A DNA stretch of 64,000 nt from Pseudidiomarina terrestris. GTDB lineage: Bacteria; Pseudomonadota; Gammaproteobacteria; Enterobacterales; Alteromonadaceae. The stretch is from contig NZ_JAGGJF010000001.1 in NCBI RefSeq assembly GCF_030466405.1, positions 682,001 through 746,000 of the forward strand, in the 5' to 3' direction. Numbering within the stretch: position 1 is the first letter of the stretch; each line of letters begins with the position of its first letter. The notes beneath the pieces were generated by a model. It was not told the DNA's origin, made no database searches, and saw nothing but the letters and a program-made list of their open reading frames with translations. Made by a program: the position numbers and the translations under genes. Of the stretch, positions 8,504 to 16,144 are shown in pieces.

Positions 8504-9121
8504 ATGGCATCCTCAGACACTGACAGCTACAGTGACAAAAGAGACTTCCGCAAAACATCTGAGCCAAAAGCCGATGATGTCAGCTTTGACTGGGCGGAAA
8601 GCCGTCCGGTGTTTGTTATACAAAAACATGATGCGTCCAATCTGCATTATGACTTTCGCATTGAAGTGGATGGCGTCCTTAAATCCTGGGCGGTCCCCAA
8701 AGGCCCTTCCACCGATCCCTCCGAACAACGTCTGGCGTTGCCCACGGAAGATCATCCGCTGACCTATGCCGACTTTGAGGGCACCATCCCTGAGGACGAA
8801 TACGGGGGCGGCACTGTGATGGTCTGGGACAGAGGCTGTTATCGCAACCATAAAGACGCAAGCAATGGCGATGAGCCTAAGTCAGTTGCCGAGCAACTTG
8901 CCGATGGTCATGCCACGATCTGGCTGGAGGGCGAGAAACTGACCGGAGGCTACGCTCTGATTCGCACAGATAGCGGCGATGATGAGCGCTGGCTGCTAGT
9001 GAAGATGGACGATGAAGAAGCCGATGCGCGCCGTAATCCGGTCTCTACGCAAAGCAATTCGGTAAAGACCCAGCGCAGTTTGTCTGAGATCGCTGATGAG
9101 GAAGCCTCAGCTGATGACTGA
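8504..9121 (+). CDS. ligD: LigD-type DNA 3'-phosphoesterase (separate gene)
   Basis: A 205-residue protein equal to the phosphoesterase (PE) domain of LigD. It trims 3'-phosphate or ribonucleotide ends during non-homologous end joining. Family motifs are clear: FVIQKHDASNLHYDFRIE near residue 42 (the HDASxLHYD core with both metal-binding histidines and the aspartate), SWAVPKGPS, EDHPLTYADFEG, and YGGGTVMVWDRG. The GGGAGGGAG Shine-Dalgarno fixes the ATG at 8504. Its stop overlaps the ligase start by 8 bases (ATGACTGA). In most bacteria this domain is fused to ligase and polymerase; here it is its own gene. A charged tail rich in D, E and S follows the domain. Confidence 0.92.
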   Translation: MASSDTDSYSDKRDFRKTSEPKADDVSFDWAESRPVFVIQKHDASNLHYDFRIEVDGVLKSWAVPKGPSTDPSEQRLALPTEDHPLTYADFEGTIPEDEYGGGTVMVWDRGCYRNHKDASNGDEPKSVAEQLADGHATIWLEGEKLTGGYALIRTDSGDDERWLLVKMDDEEADARRNPVSTQSNSVKTQRSLSEIADEEASADD

Positions 9122-10139
9122 TTTTATCCAGCACCTGGATGAGGATGATCGCGAACAAGCAAATGAGCAGGCCATGCCCGATTGGCTAGCTCCAATGCTG
9201 GCCAAACTGACTCATGACCATTTTGCCGACGATGCGTGGATGTATGAGCGTAAACTTGATGGTGAACGAATTCTTGCTTATGTCGACACTCAGGGCCAGG
9301 TAAAGCTGTGCTCGCGCAACAAGAAATGCCTCAACACAAGCTATCCGGAACTGGTCGAAGCCTTGCAGCAACAGGCACCGCGCGGTGCCATTTTTGACGG
9401 TGAAGTGGTTGCGCTCAATGCTGAGGGAGTCAGTGACTTTCAACAACTGCAGGGGCGCATGAATGTCAGTTCAGAAGAGGAAGCCCGGAACAGTGACGTG
9501 CGGGTCTATTATTACCTGTTCGACTGCCTGTATCTGGACGGCCATAACCTTACCAAATGTAGTTTGCGCGGGCGGAAGAAGTTACTCCGCAGTGCATTGC
9601 AATGGGACGACCCTCTGCGCTTTACCGCGCATCGCAATGGCGACGGTATCAACTACTATAAAGAAGCCTGTGAGCGCGGCTGGGAGGGCCTCATCGCCAA
9701 GCTGGCAAGCAGCCGCTATGTGCATAGTCGTTCGCCCCACTGGCTGAAATTTAAATGTTTAATGCAACAAGAGTTTGTGATTTGCGGTTTCACCGCGCCA
9801 AGTGGCGAGCGGATTGGCTTTGGTGCCTTACTGCTGGGCTTCTATCGCGATGACAAGCTGGTTTATGCCGGTGATGTCGGCACGGGGTTCGATGATGAAA
9901 CCTTAACGCGGCTCCATGAAAAACTGCAGTCGTTGAGCCGCAAAACATCACCCTACGATGAAAACTCACCAACAGGCGAGGCGATCACCTTTGTTCGCCC
10001 AGAGCTCGTCTGTGAAGTTGCCTTTAGTGAATGGACCGCAGACGATAAGCTACGCCACCCGCGTTTTCAGGGGTTGCGCCGGGACAAGCACGCTACCGAC
10101 GTGCACAAAGAAGATACCGAGCAAGTGGCGGACCTTTAG
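9114..10139 (+). CDS. ligD: ATP-dependent DNA ligase, LigD ligase domain (separate gene)
   Basis: A 341-residue DNA ligase with the nucleotidyltransferase motifs in order: motif I ERKLDGERI (nucleophile lysine near residue 46), motif III around VYYYLFDCLYLDG, motif IV WEGLIAKLASSRY, motif V HWLKFKCL, then the OB-fold part (EFVICGFTAP, GFGALLLGFY, VCEVAFSEWT, RHPRFQGLRRDK). It seals nicks left after end processing and gap filling in NHEJ. The start at 9114 lies inside the end of the phosphoesterase gene (8-base overlap, different frame), implying coupled translation. It shares its reading frame with the polymerase gene but two stops (TAG, TAA) separate them. Length equals the ligase segment of fused LigD. 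Confidence 0.94.
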   Translation: MTDFIQHLDEDDREQANEQAMPDWLAPMLAKLTHDHFADDAWMYERKLDGERILAYVDTQGQVKLCSRNKKCLNTSYPELVEALQQQAPRGAIFDGEVVALNAEGVSDFQQLQGRMNVSSEEEARNSDVRVYYYLFDCLYLDGHNLTKCSLRGRKKLLRSALQWDDPLRFTAHRNGDGINYYKEACERGWEGLIAKLASSRYVHSRSPHWLKFKCLMQQEFVICGFTAPSGERIGFGALLLGFYRDDKLVYAGDVGTGFDDETLTRLHEKLQSLSRKTSPYDENSPTGEAITFVRPELVCEVAFSEWTADDKLRHPRFQGLRRDKHATDVHKEDTEQVADL

Positions 10140-10154
10140 GGGGAGTAAACGTTT

Positions 10155-11078
10155 ATGAAAGTCGACGGACATCAGATTGACCTATCGAAACGCGATAAAA
10201 TGTTCTTTCCTGACGCGGGTCTCAGTAAGGGTGATTTAATCGATTACTACGAGAAAGTCGCGGACATCATGGTGCCGCATATGCAGCATTATGGCGTCAG
10301 CATGGAGCGTTTTCCCGACGGTGTGCAGGGTGATAGCTTTTTTAATAAAGACACCCCTGATTATTTTCCTGACTGGATCACCAGGGTGGCTATCGAGAAA
10401 CGTGAAGGTGGGCAGTTTCATGCGCCGGTGGTCGACAGTGCCGCCGCATTAATTTATCTGGCCAACCAGGCGGTCATTACCCCTCACCTTTACTTAGCAC
10501 GTACCGACGACCTCGAGCATCCTGACAAGCTGGTCTTTGATCTGGACCCGCCCAGTACCGGCGACCCCGCAGCAGCACTGCGCCAGGCGTCACTGCGCGT
10601 ACGCGAGTTGATGGCAGAAGTGGACATGCAAACCTGGATCCAGACCTCAGGTGCAAATGGTTTTCACCTTATTGTGCCGCTGGATCGTAGCGCCGACTTT
10701 GAACAGGTTCGTGAATTCGCCAAGGACTGCGCGCGGGTCCTGGTGAACCGACACCCCGACGACTATACCCTTGAGCAGCGTAAGGATAAACGAGACGGGA
10801 AAATCTTTCTGGATATGCTGCGTAATGCATACGGGGCGACGTCTGTCGCACCCTACGCCGTTCGCGCGCAGCCGACTGCTTCAGTGGCTACGCCGATAGA
10901 ATGGCAGGAGCTTGAGGATGGCGCTGGCCCGCAAAGCTGGACCATCGAGACGATTCCGCGCCGTTTGGCACAGAAGAACGACCCCTGGCAAGGCATGATG
11001 CGGCACAGCTATAAACTGGGCTCTCATGAACAAAAGTTACGAGAGCTGCTAGCCGCAGAAGGGGTTAACGATGACTGA
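10155..11078 (+). CDS. ligD: LigD-type primase-polymerase (separate gene)
   Basis: A 307-residue archaeo-eukaryotic primase-type polymerase equal to the LigD polymerase domain, which fills gaps and adds nucleotides (often ribonucleotides) at breaks. Visible motifs: LSKGDLIDYYEKVADIM near the start, the catalytic FDLDPP with two aspartates, the QTSGANGFHLIVPLD nucleotide loop, and FLDMLRNAYGATSVAPYAVR. All known catalytic residues appear present. GGGGAG lies nine bases before the ATG, 15 bases after the ligase stop. Phosphoesterase, ligase and polymerase sum to 853 residues, close to the roughly 840 of Pseudomonas LigD in the same domain order. No Ku gene is in the window. Confidence 0.93.
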   Translation: MKVDGHQIDLSKRDKMFFPDAGLSKGDLIDYYEKVADIMVPHMQHYGVSMERFPDGVQGDSFFNKDTPDYFPDWITRVAIEKREGGQFHAPVVDSAAALIYLANQAVITPHLYLARTDDLEHPDKLVFDLDPPSTGDPAAALRQASLRVRELMAEVDMQTWIQTSGANGFHLIVPLDRSADFEQVREFAKDCARVLVNRHPDDYTLEQRKDKRDGKIFLDMLRNAYGATSVAPYAVRAQPTASVATPIEWQELEDGAGPQSWTIETIPRRLAQKNDPWQGMMRHSYKLGSHEQKLRELLAAEGVNDD

Positions 11079-11092
11079 TCAGGAACTTTGCT

Positions 11093-13087
11093 ATGCGTCA
11101 TGACCGTCCGCGCCATCTTGCAACTACCGATGACTGTGTTGAACAGCTCATCGAGCGCGTTGGCAAGAAAATCATTTTAGGGCTGCCCCTTGGTTTAGGA
11201 AAGCCGGTTCATTTTACTAACGCTTTGTATCAACGCGCTAAAGCAGACGCTTCGATTGATCTGCATATTGTCACCGCATTATCCTTGGTGCCTCCTGCCC
11301 CTGGAAGTGGTTTAAAAGCAAGGTTCATGATCCCCATCATTGAACGTCTTTACGGCGATGTCCCTGAATTGGATTTTGCCCGGGACGTACTCAAGCAAAG
11401 GTTGCCCGATAACGTAAAGGTCTCCGAGTTTTTCTTTCAAACGGGTGCCTTTCTCAAGCACGATGAACAACAGCGGCGCTATATTTGTACCAATTATACC
11501 CACGCTATCCGTGATCTACGGGCGCTTGGCATCAATGCCGTTGCCCAACTGGTTGCTGCCGACAACAAAGCCACGCCAGAGCACATCAGTCTCAGCTGTA
11601 ACCCTGACTTATCGCTTGACCTGTTTCAGCAGTTACGTGCTGCTGAAACACAAGAGAAGCCCATCGCCTTAATTGCCGAGTGTAATCAGAATCTCCCATT
11701 TTTTGCTCTGGATGCTGCTATTCCGGCGAGTACTTTTGATTTCATCTTGCAAAATGACAGCACGGATTATCCACTGTTCCCGGTACCGCAAAGCCGCATC
11801 AATGCGGTCGATCACATGATTGGTTTTTACGCCAGCAGTTTGCTGAAAGACGGGGGGACATTGCAGGTCGGCATCGGCTCGTTAGGTTCAGCCGTTGTTT
11901 ATAGTACCTGTTTGCGCCATGAAAAAAACACCGACTGGAACAAGCTTCATCGCTCGCTGAAGCTCGCAGAACAATTCCCGGTAACAGCCAAAGAAGGAGG
12001 TACAGGTCCGTTCAAGCAAGGGTTATATGGCTGCAGTGAAATGATGGTAGAGGGTTTTTTACATTTACTGGAAGCAGGTATTCTGACTCGCAACGTCTAC
12101 CCCGACGCAGAACTACAAGAACAGATCAACCAAGGGGCGGTCGACCCTCAACACGGGGATGATGCGCGGTTAAAACATGGCGTGGTGATGCATGGCGGAT
12201 TCTTCCTTGGACCCAATGCATTTTACCAGAATTTGCAGCGTCTCCCCGAAGACCAGCGCGAACGTATCTGCATGACGAGCGTCAATTATATTAACAACCT
12301 CACCAATCATCGATTCGGTGATCAGCGACTTAAAGTCGCACAACGCATAAACGGGCGCTTCATCAATTCGGCCATCAAGTGCACCTTAAATGGCGCTTTA
12401 GTTTCTGACGGACTGGAAGACGGACGGGTTCTAAGTGGCGTGGGTGGGCAGTATAACTTCGTCGCCATGGCGCACGAGCTGCCAGACGCGCGTTCCATCA
12501 TAACCCTGCGCAGCACACGAACGTCAAAGGGGAAAACAGATTCAACGATTGTCTTTTCCTATGGTCACTGCACAATCCCCCGCCACCTCCGCGATATTGT
12601 TGTGACTGAGTATGGTATCGCCGACCTCAGAGGGAAAAAGGATGAAGAGATCTATCTTGCGCTCATCCGCATCGCCGACGCCAGATTTCAGCCTGAGCTG
12701 CTAAAACAGGCCAAAGATGCTGGTAAAGTCGCGCCTGATTTTCAGCTCCCGAGCGCCTGGCAACGTAATACTCCTGCCGCTATCGAAGCGGCACTTAAAC
12801 CCTTTCAGGATGCCAGCTTATTTCCGCCATTTCCATTCGGCACCGAACTCACCGACGAGGAACTCCAGTTGCAGCAAGCTTTGCAGTACCTCAATCAGAA
12901 CACAGCAACATTAGCAGGAAAAATTCGCACCTTTGCTCAAGCGCTGGTCTTCGGCTTTAGTGGTGACCAACATGCCAAACTTACAAAACGGATGAAGTTG
13001 AACAAAATCGATAGTTTCAGCTCCTGGTACCAGCGGCGACTGCTAATATTGGGTCTAAAGCGAGCGCGTATTCCATCACAACCTTGA
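11093..13087 (+). CDS. Acetyl-CoA hydrolase/transferase family protein
   Basis: A 664-residue class I CoA-transferase-like protein. The C-terminal half carries the family motifs: GTLQVGIGSLG, the CoA/oxyanion segment SGVGGQYNFVAMA, and VVTEYGIADLRGK. Relatives hydrolyse acetyl-CoA or move CoA between acyl groups and carboxylates, for instance acetate and succinate. It is longer than the typical 430-550 residues, with an N-terminal extension and a C-terminal tail of about 90 residues. The start lies 14 bases after the polymerase gene with AGGAA upstream, so it may be cotranscribed with the LigD genes though no functional link is evident. The exact acyl substrate cannot be told. Confidence 0.85.
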   Translation: MRHDRPRHLATTDDCVEQLIERVGKKIILGLPLGLGKPVHFTNALYQRAKADASIDLHIVTALSLVPPAPGSGLKARFMIPIIERLYGDVPELDFARDVLKQRLPDNVKVSEFFFQTGAFLKHDEQQRRYICTNYTHAIRDLRALGINAVAQLVAADNKATPEHISLSCNPDLSLDLFQQLRAAETQEKPIALIAECNQNLPFFALDAAIPASTFDFILQNDSTDYPLFPVPQSRINAVDHMIGFYASSLLKDGGTLQVGIGSLGSAVVYSTCLRHEKNTDWNKLHRSLKLAEQFPVTAKEGGTGPFKQGLYGCSEMMVEGFLHLLEAGILTRNVYPDAELQEQINQGAVDPQHGDDARLKHGVVMHGGFFLGPNAFYQNLQRLPEDQRERICMTSVNYINNLTNHRFGDQRLKVAQRINGRFINSAIKCTLNGALVSDGLEDGRVLSGVGGQYNFVAMAHELPDARSIITLRSTRTSKGKTDSTIVFSYGHCTIPRHLRDIVVTEYGIADLRGKKDEEIYLALIRIADARFQPELLKQAKDAGKVAPDFQLPSAWQRNTPAAIEAALKPFQDASLFPPFPFGTELTDEELQLQQALQYLNQNTATLAGKIRTFAQALVFGFSGDQHAKLTKRMKLNKIDSFSSWYQRRLLILGLKRARIPSQP

Positions 13088-13162
13088 TTGTTTTAACTTT
13101 ATTGCCCATCTTTTAAGTGAGTTCAGACGTTTTTGTGTAATTCCTAAATGAGGAGAGCAGCT

Positions 13163-13450
13163 ATGGCTAGTAAAGAAGCGCTTGAGAAAAAACATGAAGC
13201 TCAAATTGAAGAAATGAAAGCCGAAATGGATCGTCTCAGAGCCAAAGCAAAACAAAAGGAAGCGGATTCCGAAATCAAATATAAGGAAAAAATGATGGAG
13301 CTTGAGGCCCTCAAAGACGAAGCCGAAAGTAAACTCAACGACTTTAAAAAGTCAGGCAAAGATGCCTGGACTGAACTCGGCACAGGTCTTGAGGCAGCCA
13401 CCCAGTCGTTATCAACGGCGATTAAATCTGCCAAACAAAAGTTCGAATAA
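13163..13450 (+). CDS. Small coiled-coil protein, stress-response type
   Basis: A 95-residue soluble protein. Residues 1-60 form one long charged helix (heptad pattern in EKKHEAQIEEMKAEMDRLRA and KMMELEALKDEAESKL), and the C-terminal part is a second amphipathic helix (WTELGTGLEAATQSLSTAI). It resembles the sll1863-type stress proteins, which are small coiled-coil proteins with a closing W-containing helix; that assignment rests on appearance only. AGGAG lies eight bases before the ATG at 13163. It is convergent with the next gene, with an 8-base gap. Confidence 0.7.
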   Translation: MASKEALEKKHEAQIEEMKAEMDRLRAKAKQKEADSEIKYKEKMMELEALKDEAESKLNDFKKSGKDAWTELGTGLEAATQSLSTAIKSAKQKFE

Positions 13451-13458
13451 GATTTTCC

Positions 13459-14202
13459 TCACGACCGCTGTGCGCGCGTTGGCGCGACATAGCGGCGTGT
13501 CGCCCAGAAAATAACGAAAGTGCCAACAAGCCCAGGCACCAGCCATGCGAGCAACTGCCAGTCACCCAGAAAGTTAAACCACTGCCGAGCACCAAAGGCG
13601 AAAAACGCTGTATATACGGCGATCCCGGAGCCAATAGTTGAGCTGATATGCTCCGCCAACCAACGCTTTGGCGTTGCGTTTTTTTCAAACGCAAAACGTC
13701 TCATTTGCACACCGGAAATCAGCCCGATCCCGCCAAAAATGTAATGCAGAATTAAGCGGTCATCGCTGATGACTGCCATGCTAATCAGACTGACTCCACC
13801 CAAGAACATAATGGCCGGCATCCACAGATAGCTCCAGTGCCGAAATACTTGGGTATTGCGTTTATGTTTGAGTACCAACATTGCTTGGCGCACGCTGACA
13901 AAGGTCAATAACGACAAAAACAGTAACAGGCTCCAGAAATAGTAGATTTGTCGCAACATATCCTTGGCCGACGTAGCGTCCTGCAATAGCCCGGCTTTGA
14001 AAAACGCCGGATGAACCAACACCATCAATGACATCAAAATGCCCGAGGTGGCGACAAGGTACATACTCCAGACATAAATTTTGCCAAATAACACATGGTT
14101 GCTGCCGCCTTTGCGCGCCGCAATAGGAACCCAGAAGACCACTAAGGCAACACTACCGAGGATGATATGTAAATACAGCATAGCCTGATGAAGAACTAAC
14201 AT
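13459..14202 (-). CDS. Predicted seven-helix membrane protein (DUF2306-like)
   Basis: A 247-residue polytopic protein with about seven hydrophobic helices. It begins LHQAMLYLHIILGSVALV, has an invariant-looking HVLFGKIYVWSMY segment after helix 1, and histidines at several helix ends (H6, H12 and in FRHWSYLW, RLILHYIFGG), a pattern seen in DUF2306 and cytochrome b561-like membrane proteins. Heme binding is possible but not shown. AGGAG lies eight bases before the ATG. It is divergent from the two-component operon, with an intergenic region that holds a dyad. Confidence 0.7.
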   Translation of the reverse strand: MLVLHQAMLYLHIILGSVALVVFWVPIAARKGGSNHVLFGKIYVWSMYLVATSGILMSLMVLVHPAFFKAGLLQDATSAKDMLRQIYYFWSLLLFLSLLTFVSVRQAMLVLKHKRNTQVFRHWSYLWMPAIMFLGGVSLISMAVISDDRLILHYIFGGIGLISGVQMRRFAFEKNATPKRWLAEHISSTIGSGIAVYTAFFAFGARQWFNFLGDWQLLAWLVPGLVGTFVIFWATRRYVAPTRAQRS

Positions 14203-14287
14203 GGTGTTTCTCCTTGTCTAACCGGAACCTACTGGTTGTAGTTGCAACAAGCTTACTCAACATCAGTCCTTAGCACAGGTGCTGTTG

Positions 14288-14307
14288 GTCATGATTTAAA
14301 ACATGAC
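14288..14307. promoter_or_regulatory. Dyad upstream of the sensor kinase gene
   Basis: A perfect 6-base inverted repeat GTCATG / CATGAC with an 8-base AT-rich spacer lies in the 149-base divergent region, about 45 bases before the kinase start. Response regulators of the NarL family bind such dyads, so it could be an autoregulation site. This is inference from position only. Confidence 0.3.
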
Positions 14308-14351
14308 TTATGGGCTATTGTCCGGGGCGAACGCTGTGCCATACTCAAGTC

Positions 14352-15494
14352 ATGAAAAAACTCTCGACACTCATTTCAGTAGAACTGTTCTCCGCGCTGA
14401 TGACCATGCTCCTCGTCGCGGGCTCAACGATCTATTTCACGGTGTTGAGTGAACGCCCGCAGCCAGTTTGGATCCTTCCGCTACTATGCTTTTTATTCAT
14501 TAGTTTTGCCGTACTGTTTTTGCTGAGTACCCGCGACAAACCTTTTCAACATGAACCCCATACACGAGTTCTGTTGATTGCAATGCAGTACCTGCTGGTG
14601 GTCGCAATGTATTTTGTAACACCCTTCACCTACGTTGCCATTTTCGGCACTATTTGGTCGGCGCAACTGCCCTACTTCATGTCGACGCGAAACGCTTTTC
14701 TGCTGTCGCCTTTATTTGCGCTACCGATCTGGCTGGTGTTTGGCTGGTACTGGGGAATCGAGAACACCTGGATCTCGGCACTGCTGTTTTGGGCCTTTAA
14801 CTTGTTCGCCACCATGATGTCTGCAGCACAGTTACGCGAGGCGCGAGCCCGACGCGTAGCAGAACACAGTAATCGTGAACTGAAAGCCACTCAGGCACTG
14901 TTAACTTCAGCCACCGAGCAAGCCGAGCGCACCCGCATCGCCCGCAATATTCATGACTTGCTTGGCCATCACCTGACCGCTCTGACCATCCAGTTACAAG
15001 TTGCCGCGCGTAAAGCTAATGCCGAAGCCCGCGAGTCCATTGATCGCAGCCACGCTCTGGCAAAACTATTGCTGGCTGATGTTCGTGAGGCTGTTGCCGA
15101 TATTCGGGATCATGACCACATTGATATTCATCAGGCATTACAGCAGTTGGCCAGCGCCTCGCCCTCAGTAGCCATCAAGGTGGAGACTGACGAGACTATT
15201 CTTATCAATGCCATTCAAGTTGCTGACACTATGCTCCGTTGCGCTCAGGAGTCCATCACCAATTCGCTGCGCCATGGCCAGGCAACCCGTATTCATGTCA
15301 CTTTGGCTCAAGCCAACAGGGCATGGCAGTTGGTCATTCAAGACAACGGCAAAGCGCGCCAAGCGTGGCAGCCGGGAAACGGCCTGAAAGGGATGCAGGA
15401 AAGAGCTAAACACATTGCCGCAGAGCTTAACTGGAGCGTCACTCCAGAAGGCTTTCGCACGACGTTAACAGTGCCACAACAGGACCCGCTATGA
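14352..15494 (+). CDS. Sensor histidine kinase, NarL/DesK type (HisKA_3)
   Basis: A 380-residue kinase. The N-terminus has about five membrane helices (residues 10 to about 155), with no large sensor domain. This is followed by a coiled-coil stretch and the HisKA_3 phosphoacceptor segment RTRIARNIHDLLGHHLTAL (phosphorylated His in IHD). The ATPase domain is small: N-box CAQESITNSLRHG, G-box DNGKARQAWQPGNGLKGMQERA. This fits DesK-like kinases that sense the membrane or a small ligand. The start is taken at MKKLSTL (14352); an in-frame ATG lies 14 codons earlier. The kinase stop overlaps the response regulator start by 4 bases (ATGA), so the pair is translationally coupled. Confidence 0.9.
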   Translation: MKKLSTLISVELFSALMTMLLVAGSTIYFTVLSERPQPVWILPLLCFLFISFAVLFLLSTRDKPFQHEPHTRVLLIAMQYLLVVAMYFVTPFTYVAIFGTIWSAQLPYFMSTRNAFLLSPLFALPIWLVFGWYWGIENTWISALLFWAFNLFATMMSAAQLREARARRVAEHSNRELKATQALLTSATEQAERTRIARNIHDLLGHHLTALTIQLQVAARKANAEARESIDRSHALAKLLLADVREAVADIRDHDHIDIHQALQQLASASPSVAIKVETDETILINAIQVADTMLRCAQESITNSLRHGQATRIHVTLAQANRAWQLVIQDNGKARQAWQPGNGLKGMQERAKHIAAELNWSVTPEGFRTTLTVPQQDPL

Positions 15495-16144
15495 TCAAGG
15501 TCTATCTGGTTGATGATCAAACGCTGGTGCGGCAAGGCATTCGCAGCTTGCTGGAGCTTTCTGATCAGGTCGCCGTCATTGGTGAAGCTGCCAGCGGTCA
15601 GCAGGCATTAACGGAACTAAAAGATAACGAACCAGCCAATGCACCCCAGGTCATTTTAATGGATATTCGCATGCCCGGCCTAAGCGGTATTGATACCCTA
15701 ACCGAGTTGCGTGATGCAGGCGTAAACGTGCCGGTTATGATGCTCACGACCTTCGATGATCATGAATCGGTGATGGCCGCCTTGCATCAGGGGGCCAGTG
15801 GTTATGTGCTGAAAGACGTTGCGCTGGAAACTTTGGTTGAGGCCATTACCTGTGTGGCCAATGGCGAACGCTGGATTCAACCCGCGGTAACCGAACGCAT
15901 GCTGCAAGGCCTGAGCCAGATCCAGCCAGCGTTTGCCAGCGCTGAGCAGCCCGAGCCTTTGTCTGATAAAGAGCTGGCGGTCTTGCGGCTGATGGCTAGC
16001 GGTCTGAGCAATCGCGAGATTGCCAGCGCCCTGTTTAAATCAGAAGGTACGGTTAAGAACCAGGTCTCCACCATCATGGCAAAACTGGGCGTACGCGATC
16101 GCACCCGGGCGGTCCTGAAAGCACTGGAAACAGGTTGGATTTGA
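15491..16144 (+). CDS. Response regulator, NarL/LuxR family
   Basis: A 217-residue response regulator. The receiver domain has the acidic pair DD (8-9), the phosphoacceptor Asp58 in VILMDIRMPG, the switch Thr in MLTTFDD, and the conserved Lys in YVLKDV. The output is a LuxR-type helix-turn-helix near residues 155-215 (LSDKELAVLRLMASGLSNREIA, split by ALFKSEGTVKNQVS, then KLGVRDRTRAV). It is the partner of the kinase immediately upstream. Its target genes cannot be seen directly; the dyad upstream of the operon is a candidate site. Confidence 0.94.
   Translation: MIKVYLVDDQTLVRQGIRSLLELSDQVAVIGEAASGQQALTELKDNEPANAPQVILMDIRMPGLSGIDTLTELRDAGVNVPVMMLTTFDDHESVMAALHQGASGYVLKDVALETLVEAITCVANGERWIQPAVTERMLQGLSQIQPAFASAEQPEPLSDKELAVLRLMASGLSNREIASALFKSEGTVKNQVSTIMAKLGVRDRTRAVLKALETGWI

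Noticed and set aside
10137-10154. Possible readthrough joining ligase and polymerase into one chain
   Set aside because: They share a frame, but two stops (TAG then TAA) lie between, and the polymerase has its own Shine-Dalgarno and ATG, so a readthrough product is unlikely.
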